A stretch of 19,417 nt of DNA from JAYSRU01 sp043720875 (GTDB taxonomy: Bacteria; Bacteroidota; Bacteroidia; Flavobacteriales_D; Crocinitomicaceae): contig JAYSRU010000031.1 of NCBI GenBank assembly GCA_043720875.1, positions 1-19,417 of the forward strand. The letters run 5' to 3'. Both the position numbers and the translations under genes were made by a program. How positions within the stretch are numbered: position 1 is the stretch's first letter; each line of letters opens with the position of its first letter. Shown here one piece after another: positions 8,066 through 14,719 of the stretch. Under the pieces are notes generated by a model. The model worked only from the letters and a program-made list of their open reading frames with translations. It had not been told where the DNA came from and searched no databases.

Positions 8066-9067
8066 ATGGCACAAATCAAAAATGCAATAATTCGCTATCG
8101 CTTAATTGATAAATGTTTACGCAACAAATACGCTCCATATCCTAGCAAAGTAAAAATTCGTGAGATTTGCGAAGAACACTTATATGGCAGTACCGATGGT
8201 GCTAATATTTGCGATTCAACCATAGAAAAAGATTTATTTGCAATGCGAATGGATCATGACGCACCCATAAAATTTAGCAAAAAGAATAACGGGTATTATT
8301 ATACGGAAGACGATTTCAGTATTGACAATATTCCGTTATCAGAAGATGATCTAGAGGCAATTCGCTTTGCGGCAAGTACCCTATTTCAGTTCAAGGATAA
8401 TAGTTTTATGAGTCAATTTGGAAATGCAATTAATAAAATATCGGATAGGGTTTCTTTATCTGGAAACAACAACGATAATTACATCCAATTTGAAACCTCA
8501 TCAACCGTACGTGGAAGCGAATACCTTTCATTATTCGTTACTGCAATTAAAGCCAAAAAGAAAGTAGAATTCGATTACGAAAGTTTTGTGAGTGGTAATA
8601 GAAAACCACGACTTTGTTCACCTTACCTTTTGAAAGAATATTTGAACCGATGGTATTTGGTTTGTTTTGACGATGAAAAGCAAAGTATAATTACGTATGC
8701 ACTAGAACGAATATTTGAACCTGTAATCTCCGAACACAATGCCGCAAGTGATGTTCAATTCAATGCGGACGCTTACTTCGCACATTCGATTGGAATAACA
8801 GCAGGAGGAAAAATGCCCCAAAACGTAATCTTAAAAGTTGATAACGTATCTACAAAGTACTTAGAAACTCAACCCTTGCACACGAGCCAAACCACGGTTA
8901 AACGTGGTAAAAACAAAACCACCTTACAACTCTATGTTGTTCAATCAGAAGAACTCATTCGGGCCTTACTTAGTTATGGTGGCGATTTGGAAATCGTTGA
9001 GCCCCTGAGTTTAAGAAACGAAATTATTTCACGTATCGGAAAGATGCGTTTAACCTATGACAAATAA
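8066..9067 (+). CDS. WYL-domain transcriptional regulator
   Basis: A 333-residue regulator with an N-terminal winged helix-turn-helix (about 7-80; YRLIDKCLRN and STIEKDLFAMR look like the helix pair, followed by a NNGYYYT wing) and a WYL domain (about 150-220, with RWYLVCFDD at 195-203 and YALERI at 211-216). WYL domains are Sm-fold ligand sensors that bind nucleic acids or nucleotides in several bacterial regulators. A WYL C-terminal extension fills the rest. It lies 16 bases downstream of the conserved unknown protein and probably shares its promoter. No toxin, CRISPR or phage-defence gene sits beside it, so the usual WYL link to defence is not supported here. Autoregulation of the operon is a reasonable guess but no operator is evident. 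The start ATG is the first in frame after the neighbour's stop. Confidence 0.92.
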   Translation: MAQIKNAIIRYRLIDKCLRNKYAPYPSKVKIREICEEHLYGSTDGANICDSTIEKDLFAMRMDHDAPIKFSKKNNGYYYTEDDFSIDNIPLSEDDLEAIRFAASTLFQFKDNSFMSQFGNAINKISDRVSLSGNNNDNYIQFETSSTVRGSEYLSLFVTAIKAKKKVEFDYESFVSGNRKPRLCSPYLLKEYLNRWYLVCFDDEKQSIITYALERIFEPVISEHNAASDVQFNADAYFAHSIGITAGGKMPQNVILKVDNVSTKYLETQPLHTSQTTVKRGKNKTTLQLYVVQSEELIRALLSYGGDLEIVEPLSLRNEIISRIGKMRLTYDK

Positions 9068-9217
9068 GCAAACCTGAAAGGATTTGAACTTGTTTGTAAG
9101 TTGTCTATTCAGCAAGCATTGACTAAATAATATTGGACATTTGTTGCAAATTCGAATCGAAATAAAGAAATCTAACGTGTTGAAGAAATAATTGACGATT
9201 TTTTTAGTAAAAACAAT

Positions 9218-9245
9218 TTGTAAATGGAATATTTTACTACTTTTG
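9218..9245 (+). promoter_or_regulatory. Promoter of tRNA-Ser
   Basis: TTG at 9218-9220 and TACTTTTG at 9238-9245 are separated by 17 bases, a full match to the Bacteroidota pattern TTG-N17-23-TAnnTTTG. Initiation would fall near 9251, about 24 bases before the mature tRNA-Ser. Confidence 0.75.
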
Positions 9246-9274
9246 CACCCACGTTCTTTATCGAAAGACGTTAT

Positions 9275-9361
9275 GGAGAGATGCCTGAGTGGCCGAAAGG
9301 ACATGTTTGCTAAACATGCGTACTGGTAACGGTACCGAGGGTTCGAATCCCTCTTTCTCCG
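9275..9361 (+). tRNA. tRNA-Ser (GCU anticodon)
   Basis: The acceptor stem GGAGAGA (9275-9281) pairs with TTTCTCC (9354-9360), discriminator G at 9361. Anticodon stem CATGT/ACATG encloses the loop TTGCTAA with anticodon GCT at 9309-9311, reading AGC and AGU serine codons. A long variable arm with a GTAC/GTAC stem confirms the class II tRNA. The T arm is GAGGG-TTCGAAT-CCCTC. CCA is not encoded. Confidence 0.97.
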
Positions 9362-9365
9362 CATA

Positions 9366-9400
9366 AAATCTGCAAAACCGCAAAGCACTGTTGCAGATTT
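9366..9400. repeat. 9-bp inverted repeat between tRNA-Ser and tRNA-Pro
   Basis: AAATCTGCA (9366-9374) and TGCAGATTT (9392-9400) are perfect inverted repeats around a 17-base spacer. There is no T tract after it, so it is not a standard terminator. The right arm overlaps the -33 TTG of the tRNA-Pro promoter (9391-9393). It may be an RNA-processing hairpin trailing tRNA-Ser or simply a weak terminator. Confidence 0.5.
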
Positions 9401-9420
9401 GAATAAGTTGACTATCTTTG
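9391..9420 (+). promoter_or_regulatory. Promoter of tRNA-Pro
   Basis: TTG at 9391-9393 and TATCTTTG at 9413-9420 are separated by 19 bases, matching the Bacteroidota promoter pattern. It would start transcription near 9426, about 45 bases before the mature tRNA-Pro. Confidence 0.7.
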
Positions 9421-9471
9421 CACCCTCGTTTGAAACGACAGACGAGATTTTGAAATAAAATAAAACATTTC

Positions 9472-9544
9472 CGGGGTGTAGTACAGTTGGTAGTATGCTT
9501 GGTTTGGGACCAAGAGGTCGCAGGTTCGAGTCCTGTCACCCCGA
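9472..9544 (+). tRNA. tRNA-Pro (UGG anticodon)
   Basis: The acceptor stem CGGGGTG (9472-9478) pairs with CACCCCG (9537-9543), discriminator A at 9544. Anticodon stem CTTGG/CCAAG holds the loop TTTGGGA with anticodon TGG at 9505-9507. The T loop is TTCGAGT. CCA is not encoded. A strong terminator begins 3 bases after the discriminator. Confidence 0.97.
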
Positions 9545-9547
9545 CGG

Positions 9548-9581
9548 AAAAAGGGGGATGATTTTTTCATCCCCCTTTTTT
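9548..9581 (+). terminator. Rho-independent terminator after tRNA-Pro
   Basis: A 14-bp perfect stem with the G5/C5 core AAAAAGGGGGATGA (9548-9561) and its complement at 9567-9580, a five-T loop, and a closing T tract. It is symmetrical, with A on the left and T on the right, so it can act in both directions. It lies only 22 bases before tRNA-Arg. Confidence 0.92.
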
Positions 9582-9602
9582 ATTTTAAAAACACTAGTAA
9601 TT

Positions 9603-9676
9603 GGTCCCATAGCTCAGCTGGATAGAGCAACTCCCTTCTAAGGAGTAGGCCTTTGGTTCGAATCCAAATGGGATCA
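9603..9676 (+). tRNA. tRNA-Arg (UCU anticodon)
   Basis: The acceptor stem GGTCCCA (9603-9609) pairs with TGGGATC (9669-9675) with one G-U pair, discriminator A at 9676. Anticodon stem ACTCC/GGAGT holds the loop CTTCTAA with anticodon TCT at 9637-9639, reading AGA/AGG. The T loop is TTCGAAT. CCA is not encoded. No promoter is visible in the 22 bases between the preceding terminator and this gene. Confidence 0.97.
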
Positions 9677-9677
9677 C

Positions 9678-9710
9678 AAAAAGTCTTCAAGTAATTGAAG
9701 ACTTTTTTTT
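9678..9710 (+). terminator. Rho-independent terminator after tRNA-Arg
   Basis: AAAAAGTCTTCAA (9678-9690) and its complement (9695-9707) form a 13-bp perfect stem with a GTAA loop and a run of eight T. It starts 2 bases after the tRNA and closes the tRNA cluster. Confidence 0.93.
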
Positions 9711-10032
9711 GTACTATATTTCTCCCAAAACTCCCAGTATACTTAAGAATCATAGCAATAATAGGATTTATTTCGGGTGCTCGAACTATGTAAGTGTTAA
9801 TTCCTTTAAAATCACACTCCAACGTCTACAATCGTATATAAGTAGTTTCAGATCCTTATATTAGGGAGTTGACAAATAACAATTGATGAGCGGAAAGAGT
9901 TGGACTTAATCCATAGAAGAGAGTGACAAACCTATTGTTAAATCTGAATAATAAGAACCCAATAAGGGGCGCTCATGGGAATTGTATAAGTTTTATATGA
10001 AATTGTGTAACATTCAAGCAATGAAACAGCCG
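9711..10032. other. Gene-free stretch between tRNA-Arg and the lipoprotein gene
   Basis: I see no coding frame, tRNA or obvious stable hairpin in these 322 bases. Apparent short frames on both strands are broken or antisense to the tRNAs. It could hold an unrecognised small RNA or the distal regulatory region of the lipoprotein gene, but nothing in the sequence supports either. Confidence 0.4.
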
Positions 10033-10040
10033 TAATTTTG
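10033..10040 (+). promoter_or_regulatory. -7 element of the lipoprotein gene
   Basis: TAATTTTG is a perfect TAnnTTTG element. It predicts initiation near 10046, which places the ATG at 10045 at or before the transcription start and favours the ATG at 10075. No TTG lies at standard -33 spacing; the nearest is at 10003. Confidence 0.5.
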
Positions 10041-10074
10041 AACCATGCTAATAAAGCAGATTAAACATACACTT

Positions 10075-10668
10075 ATGAACAGAACAATTACAATTTTAGC
10101 ATTACTATTATTTGCGGGCATGGTACTACCATCGTGCGGGATAACAATCGTAAAACGTCAACATACAGGAGGATATTACGTTAGCACAAATTCAAGCAAG
10201 CATGTTGGCAAGGGTGAAGCAGCTATTAGAACGGATGAAAATAAGCCTATAGCTTCTACACAGTCAGCAGCGGAGAAAGCAGAGGAACGCGCGGTTGCGG
10301 AAACACGTGTAACGATCAATGAGCAGCCAAATGCTTTCGATGTGCCGGCAATTGATAAGCAGAATAATACGACTCCTGTGGAGTCGGTTGAAGCACCCTC
10401 AACGCATCGGACATTTTCATGGAGTTCCATGGCTGAGAAAGTTCCAATGTTGAAGAAGATGGATTCGACTGTGAAAAAAGTAAAATCCAATTCAAATAGG
10501 TCAATGGGAAATGATGGGCTTAGCCTTATATGGATTGTAATCCTTGTACTACTCGTTTTGTGGATTTTAGGATTGCTCGGAGGAGGTTGGGGACTCGGTG
10601 GACTGATCAATCTACTGCTTGTAGTAGCATTGATATTGCTGATCCTGTGGTTGCTGAGAATTATATAA
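10075..10668 (+). CDS. Lipoprotein with C-terminal two-helix membrane domain (DUF5670-like)
   Basis: A 197-residue protein with three parts. Residues 1-21 are a lipoprotein signal ending LPSC (lipid cysteine 21). A hydrophilic, Ala/Glu/Lys-rich middle follows, beginning with KRQHTGGYYV (27-36), which resembles a KRxYxxGYYV pattern I associate with Bacteroidota lipoproteins. Residues about 149-197 are two hydrophobic helices joined by a Gly-rich turn (LGLLGGGWGLGGLINLLL), matching the Lmo0937/DUF5670 small membrane protein family. The mixture is odd: a lipid anchor at the N-terminus and a helical hairpin at the C-terminus. Start: ATG at 10075 gives a normal signal peptide; the ATG at 10045 would add ten residues and overlaps the predicted transcription start. 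The gene is monocistronic, followed by a terminator at 10808. Function is unknown; an envelope or stress role is only a guess. Confidence 0.8.
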   Translation: MNRTITILALLLFAGMVLPSCGITIVKRQHTGGYYVSTNSSKHVGKGEAAIRTDENKPIASTQSAAEKAEERAVAETRVTINEQPNAFDVPAIDKQNNTTPVESVEAPSTHRTFSWSSMAEKVPMLKKMDSTVKKVKSNSNRSMGNDGLSLIWIVILVLLVLWILGLLGGGWGLGGLINLLLVVALILLILWLLRII

Positions 10669-10807
10669 GAGAAAAAAGATATTTGTTAGCGATAGCGTCA
10701 GGTACTACTTATTCAGAATCAACTATACTTTCTGGCAAAAGCACCGGAAACTACTTAGCGAAATGAATGAAGCTTTGCAGGGTTCGCTAGCTAACATTAA
10801 AGAAAAG

Positions 10808-10842
10808 CTTCATCCGACACTCGGTTGAAGTTTTTTTCTTTT
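10808..10842 (+). terminator. Terminator downstream of the DUF5670-like lipoprotein
   Basis: CTTCATCCGA (10808-10817) pairs with TCGGTTGAAG (10821-10830) with one T-T mismatch, a 3-base CAC loop, then seven T, C and more T. It lies 140 bases after the stop codon, so the transcript has a long 3' tail. Confidence 0.85.
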
Positions 10843-10932
10843 CGCTCAAAAACATTAGGTTTCATTTTATAGTAAGGAATTTAAATCCTCCATCAAAAAG
10901 TTCGAAACTTCTCTTATCTGAGATCACAAAAC

Positions 10933-10976
10933 AAAACACAAACCTTTGAGAGAAATTTCAAGGGTTTTTGTGTTTT
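10933..10976. terminator. Long AT-rich hairpin upstream of the beta-propeller gene
   Basis: The left arm 10933-10949 (AAAACACAAACCTTTGA) and the right arm 10958-10976 are near-perfect complements with small bulges around an 8-base loop. The right arm ends in GTGTTTT and the left arm begins with AAAA, so it could terminate transcription in either direction. It follows the terminator at 10808, and its right arm contains the -33 TTG of the next promoter. Confidence 0.6.
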
Positions 10977-11001
10977 AGTACCGCGCGTTTGCTTAGTTTT
11001 G
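10968..11001 (+). promoter_or_regulatory. Promoter of the propeller/Omp85 operon
   Basis: TTG at 10968-10970 and TAGTTTTG at 10994-11001 are 23 bases apart, at the long end of the Bacteroidota range. A second perfect -7 match, TACATTTG at 11017-11024, sits just before the ATG at 11028, with a TTG 15 bases upstream of it. Two tandem start points are possible. Confidence 0.6.
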
Positions 11002-11027
11002 CATCCTCAGAAATATTACATTTGACC

Positions 11028-12503
11028 ATGATTAATTCCCTTAAAAACACAACAGCTAAGCACTACCTTATCGTGTTGTGCTTAATTTCACAAGCAAATA
11101 ACGCTTTCACCCAAAGTTTGAGGTGGAGTTTAACTAGCGCTTCAAGCGATATTTCTTCGTCTCCCAGATTTACAGACTTAAATAAAGACGAGGTTTTGGA
11201 TGTAGTATTGGGCGCTGGAATTGAGAATGTTCCTTCCAAAAACGGGGTTATTGCGCTCAATGGAAAAACGGGTGAAATACTTTGGGCATACCCCTCTCCT
11301 ACTCAAATTTATACCAGCGCTTTGTTTCAAGATGTAAATGGAGATGGAATTGACGATGTATTCATAGGTGGAAGGTCTGCAACATTTTTTGCCATCGATG
11401 GTGCCACAGGAAAATCTATTTGGGAATTTTGGACCGATACGAAAGAGAACGCACGTAAAGCAAGCGTATTGAATTTTTTCGCAACACAATGGGTTGCTGA
11501 TCAAAATAAAGACGGATATAAGGATTTATTGTGCACCAATGGAGGCGATTACCTTGCTGGACCAAAAGATAAAAACAGAGTGGTTGCAAAATTAATGGTC
11601 ATCAGTGGAAAAGATGGGAAAGCTTTGGCAAGTGCAAAATTACCCGAACAAAGAGAATCGTATTACGCTCCGCATACTTACACTAATCACAAAAATCAAA
11701 CGATGATTCTGTTTGGAACTGGAGGGGAAACCATTGATGGCGGTTTGTGGGAAGTTCCACTGGAACACTTGATGAAAAACTCCATTGCGAAAGCAAAACT
11801 TATCGCGCACGATTCTATCAAAGGATTTATTCTGAACTCTGTTCTAGCGGATATTAACAATGACGAGAATCTGGATATTTTGAATGCACGCATGAGTGCT
11901 ACGCTTAGTGCTTTTGATGGTAAAACCCATGCGAAAATTTGGGAAGTAAGCGAGTTTATTGGCTATGAATGTTATGTAACGCCTACGCTTGGTCAATTTA
12001 CTGGAGATGCTACCTTAGACTTTTTTACAATTGTCGCCAAAGGATCTTTTCCAGAATACACCGAGTTTATGCTGGTTATTTTGGATGGAAAAACGGGTAA
12101 AGTTGCCTACACCGAAAAAGCTGGATTCAATCAGTATTCCCCTGCATCTGCTGTAGATTTGAATAATGACGGATTGGATGAAATCATTTACATAGAAAAC
12201 ACTTTGTTAGATCCTGAGCAATTTTTAGTCGTGAACCAAGTAAAAGTGATTGACCTTAAAGATAAAAGCAATTATTACGTTGGACCAATTCGCAAAGGAT
12301 TGTCAATGGCATCTACTCCCTCTATTGTTGATCTCGACAACGATGGCGCTTACGAACTGATCGTTGCTTCTTCTTCTATTGCACCTGAAAAGGCACAACC
12401 CTACAGCATTATTGAGTGCATCGATTTGAATAACCGTAATTTGAAAATTAATTGGTCTGGTTATCTTGGTAAATATGGAACTGGCATTTATTCTGCTGAA
12501 TGA
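11028..12503 (+). CDS. Secreted FG-GAP/PQQ-like beta-propeller protein
   Basis: A 491-residue exported protein. A hydrophobic signal segment (about 12-28, ending NAFTQ) precedes a propeller made of alternating motifs. Six calcium-type loops DxNxDxxxD/E start at residues 50, 102, 158, 275, 377 and 435, typical of FG-GAP/VCBS repeats. Between them are PQQ-propeller-like strands such as ALNGKTGEILWAY (76-88), AIDGATGKSIWEF and ILDGKTGKVAY. I see no PQQ enzyme active site, so binding or a structural role is more likely than catalysis. There is no C-terminal sorting domain. Start: the ATG at 11028; the in-frame TTG at 10968 lies in the -33 element. The stop overlaps the start of the Omp85-like gene by four bases (ATGA), implying translational coupling and a shared role at the outer membrane. 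Confidence 0.87.
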   Translation: MINSLKNTTAKHYLIVLCLISQANNAFTQSLRWSLTSASSDISSSPRFTDLNKDEVLDVVLGAGIENVPSKNGVIALNGKTGEILWAYPSPTQIYTSALFQDVNGDGIDDVFIGGRSATFFAIDGATGKSIWEFWTDTKENARKASVLNFFATQWVADQNKDGYKDLLCTNGGDYLAGPKDKNRVVAKLMVISGKDGKALASAKLPEQRESYYAPHTYTNHKNQTMILFGTGGETIDGGLWEVPLEHLMKNSIAKAKLIAHDSIKGFILNSVLADINNDENLDILNARMSATLSAFDGKTHAKIWEVSEFIGYECYVTPTLGQFTGDATLDFFTIVAKGSFPEYTEFMLVILDGKTGKVAYTEKAGFNQYSPASAVDLNNDGLDEIIYIENTLLDPEQFLVVNQVKVIDLKDKSNYYVGPIRKGLSMASTPSIVDLDNDGAYELIVASSSIAPEKAQPYSIIECIDLNNRNLKINWSGYLGKYGTGIYSAE

Positions 12504-13573
12504 TATTCACGTCATTCGTTCAAAAAGGCTTAATTATTTATTGCTTATCCCTGTCGATTCATGGATTTGCCCAAGATAGCCTTCGAACAAGAAAAATAAA
12601 AGTTTTACCAGTTCCCGCTCTTGGCCATGCGCCCGAAACTAAAACATATTTTGGCGCGGTTGCTTTGTTTACGATTAACTTGTATCAGGACACCAACACC
12701 CGTTCATCCATCGCAAAATTTGAAGTCAATTATACCCAGTTGAAGCAATTGATCATCGAAACGGAATGGAATTATTTCTTCAAAAAAGAAAAATGGTTTA
12801 CCCAAGGATTGCTGCATTACTCCATTTACCCCGACTTGTATTATGGGATTGGAAGTCATACGCTTGAATCTTCCAAAAAATCATTTCAAAGTAATCGTTT
12901 CAAAACCGAAATGAGTGTACTAAAAAAGATTCAAGAAAACTGGTTTGCCGGTGTAGGAATCCGCTATTTTGATTATTCGCATATTTCTACGCTCAACTCA
13001 CCTAATACTTTTACAGAACTTCACAGAAACACAAGCTATGGAATCCAGCTCAATGCAGTGCGCGATGCCCGAAACAATATATTAACGCCCACTAAGGGAT
13101 CTTACTTTCGAGCCCTAAATAACCACTCCGTTTCCGACAGTTACTACAGTCATATTTCAATTGATTATAGGAAGTATATTACCTTAGGTAAAAAAATAAA
13201 GCAAACCATTTCAAGCCGCGTTTACAGCACGCATGTTATCGGAAATGCTCCGTTCTATGACTTAGCCTTACATGGAGGAGATAAACTTGTTAGAGGTTAT
13301 TATTTTGGCAGATTTAGAGATAAAAACCTTTCAACTATTCAATTCGAATACCGAGCATGTTTATTCTGGAGAATTGGCATGGCTGCCTTTGGCGGATTGT
13401 CATCCGTATATTCTAATTTAAACGATGCTGGAATAAATAAAATCAAGACAAATTATGGAGTTGGTCTTCGTTTTGTGGTTGACAAAAAAGAAAGAACAAA
13501 TCTACGCTTTGATTATGCAATAGGGCAAAATGGCCAAACCGGATTCTATGTTAGTTTTGGCGAATCATTTTAG
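12500..13573 (+). CDS. Omp85-like outer-membrane barrel without POTRA domains
   Basis: A 357-residue protein with a signal peptide (cleavage near HGFAQ, 21-25) followed directly by a beta-rich region to a C-terminal Phe. Hallmarks of the BamA/TamA-type barrel are the TPTKGSYF turn (196-203), the VRGYYFGRFRDKN motif (264-276) containing the Omp85 RGY/F signature, an alternating strand set with GVGLRF (320-325) and LRFDYA (335-340), and the terminal strand ending GESF. The usual N-terminal POTRA repeats are missing; only about 25 residues lie between the signal and the first strand. Such short Omp85 relatives in Bacteroidota are often surface or export pores. The ATGA overlap with the propeller gene suggests this barrel displays, secretes or anchors the propeller. 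It is not the essential BamA. Confidence 0.85.
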   Translation: MIFTSFVQKGLIIYCLSLSIHGFAQDSLRTRKIKVLPVPALGHAPETKTYFGAVALFTINLYQDTNTRSSIAKFEVNYTQLKQLIIETEWNYFFKKEKWFTQGLLHYSIYPDLYYGIGSHTLESSKKSFQSNRFKTEMSVLKKIQENWFAGVGIRYFDYSHISTLNSPNTFTELHRNTSYGIQLNAVRDARNNILTPTKGSYFRALNNHSVSDSYYSHISIDYRKYITLGKKIKQTISSRVYSTHVIGNAPFYDLALHGGDKLVRGYYFGRFRDKNLSTIQFEYRACLFWRIGMAAFGGLSSVYSNLNDAGINKIKTNYGVGLRFVVDKKERTNLRFDYAIGQNGQTGFYVSFGESF

Positions 13574-13579
13574 CAAAAC

Positions 13580-14098
13580 CTATTCGTTAATTTTACCATT
13601 TTTTACCCATTCACAATAATACTCATTAATTGCTGGTGCGTAAATCCATTGACCAATTTCTGATATTATATTCGAAACAGTATCTTGACCTTGCAGACGA
13701 CCACTTTGAATTGAAACCGTTGCATCGTCTTGAATTAGGCGTTGTTCGACTTTATCCAAATCTTCAAATCGGTGATAATATAAGGCCATATATCCTGTGA
13801 TGCGTAAGGACGGATCATTGTCGAAAGTTAATTTAAATGCTTTACTAATACTCATATCACGTATTGCAATAGCACGTTTTTTCCATACCGAAGGGACTTC
13901 TCCCGACGCATTTAATGCTTGATTAGTTATGCTTGTACCTTTAAGCCCAGCAATTACATCATTTAAATTATGATTGATACTTTTCTTTTGGTTATTTGGG
14001 TTAAATGAAACCAAATTAAATTTCGAGAAACTTTTACTTTTTTGAGAAAATCCAAGAATTCCGAAAAGAAGCGAAGATGATAATTGTAAGTAACTCAT
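13580..14098 (-). CDS. Hypothetical protein, possibly exported or HEAT-like
   Basis: A 172-residue protein I do not recognise. The N-terminus (about 3-18, LQLSSSLLFGILGFSQ) could be a short signal or membrane segment with a possible cut after GFSQ. The middle has helical character (KRAIAIRDMSISKAFKL; DNDPSLRITGYMALYYH), where a conserved-looking DNDPSLR segment resembles a HEAT-like repeat turn. The C-terminal part is polar and ends KNGKINE. The stop is 6 bases from the stop of the convergent Omp85-like gene, with no terminator between. It lies 123 bases downstream of the lipoprotein operon on the same strand with no clear -7 element of its own, so it may be the operon's distal gene. An in-frame stop upstream supports the ATG at 14098. 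The gene is likely real; its function is unknown. Confidence 0.65.
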   Translation of the reverse strand: MSYLQLSSSLLFGILGFSQKSKSFSKFNLVSFNPNNQKKSINHNLNDVIAGLKGTSITNQALNASGEVPSVWKKRAIAIRDMSISKAFKLTFDNDPSLRITGYMALYYHRFEDLDKVEQRLIQDDATVSIQSGRLQGQDTVSNIISEIGQWIYAPAINEYYCEWVKNGKINE

Positions 14099-14221
14099 GG
14101 TTATATAGTTTAAGCGTTTGCTATACTAACGATGGATATTTTGCTTTAGTTGGCTGCCTGTCGGTCTAAGGTGCAACAATACCATTTCTTTGAGTGAAGT
14201 GTATGAATATCATGAAAAAAG

Positions 14222-14710
14222 TCAATTTTTACCGAAAGTACGCTTGCGTTCTAAGCGAAATTCGTGCATAGTTCCACCTTGATCTGTGTATTTATACCAA
14301 AAGTCATTTCTTGTAAGCTTAGTAATAACTTTATCTGGTATCGACGGACTGTAACCGCTACCTACCTCTACGCTTGTAAATGAACTTTCATCCTTAGATA
14401 GTGTCCAAGTATACGAAACGCTTGGACTAAACAATAAACATTCGACAATCAATAATCCTGTGTTACACTTCATATCGCCACCACCAACACATAGTTCGGA
14501 ATACGTTTGCTTATAATATTGACCTGCATAATAAGAATCCAAAACTCCGTTAATGTAATATTCTTCCAATTCCCAAACGCGTCCTCCCGCCAACCTATTG
14601 GCAGGGCGCTTAAGACTGCCATACTTGTTTTCAGGGTATTTCTTTTTGCACGAGTTGAAAGAACTTACAGTAAGAAATGCCAAAATAAGCAGAAGAGCAA
14701 TGTTTTTCAT
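14222..14710 (-). CDS. Lipoprotein, lipocalin-like
   Basis: A 162-residue lipoprotein. The signal ends SFNSC with the lipid cysteine at 21, followed by KKK. The mature part reads like a small beta-barrel: GGRVWELEEYY near the start, a W-containing strand (SYTWTLSKDESS), the strand DKVITKLTRNDFWYKY, and a closing EFRLERK. This pattern fits Bacteroidota lipocalin-like lipoproteins, although I cannot assign a family with certainty. Cysteines at about 74, 82 and 91 could form a disulfide. It is the last gene of a three-gene unit: its start lies 9 bases after the stop of the preceding lipoprotein gene. No ligand can be inferred. Confidence 0.72.
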   Translation of the reverse strand: MKNIALLLILAFLTVSSFNSCKKKYPENKYGSLKRPANRLAGGRVWELEEYYINGVLDSYYAGQYYKQTYSELCVGGGDMKCNTGLLIVECLLFSPSVSYTWTLSKDESSFTSVEVGSGYSPSIPDKVITKLTRNDFWYKYTDQGGTMHEFRLERKRTFGKN

Positions 14711-14719
14711 GCCTAGAGA

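Noticed and set aside
8066..9067. WYL regulator as a marker of a phage-defence island
   Set aside because: No defence, restriction, CRISPR or toxin genes lie around it; its partner is a widely conserved unknown protein.
9050..9822. Minus-strand open frames overlapping the tRNA genes, with peptides such as MTGLEPATSW and WIRTKGLLLRR
   Set aside because: These are the classic spurious peptides produced by translating tRNA genes antisense; the tRNAs fold perfectly and explain the sequence.
9860..9900. TTGACA-like sequence in the gene-free stretch
   Set aside because: Bacteroidota do not use the TTGACA promoter type, no matching -10 or transcription unit follows, and the recognisable -7 element is at 10033.
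9603..10044. Possible integration site at the 3' end of tRNA-Arg followed by gene-free DNA
   Set aside because: I found no repeat of the tRNA 3' end elsewhere in the window and no integrase or phage gene.
10176..10610. Long minus-strand frame antisense to the DUF5670-like lipoprotein gene
   Set aside because: The plus-strand frame has a signal peptide, lipobox, recognisable C-terminal domain and promoter element; the antisense frame has none of these.
10658..10828. Open frame between the DUF5670-like gene and its terminator, with an ATG at 10763 giving a 21-residue peptide
   Set aside because: It runs into the stem of the terminator at 10808, has no start codon for most of its length and no promoter; an open frame this long is expected by chance in AT-rich DNA.
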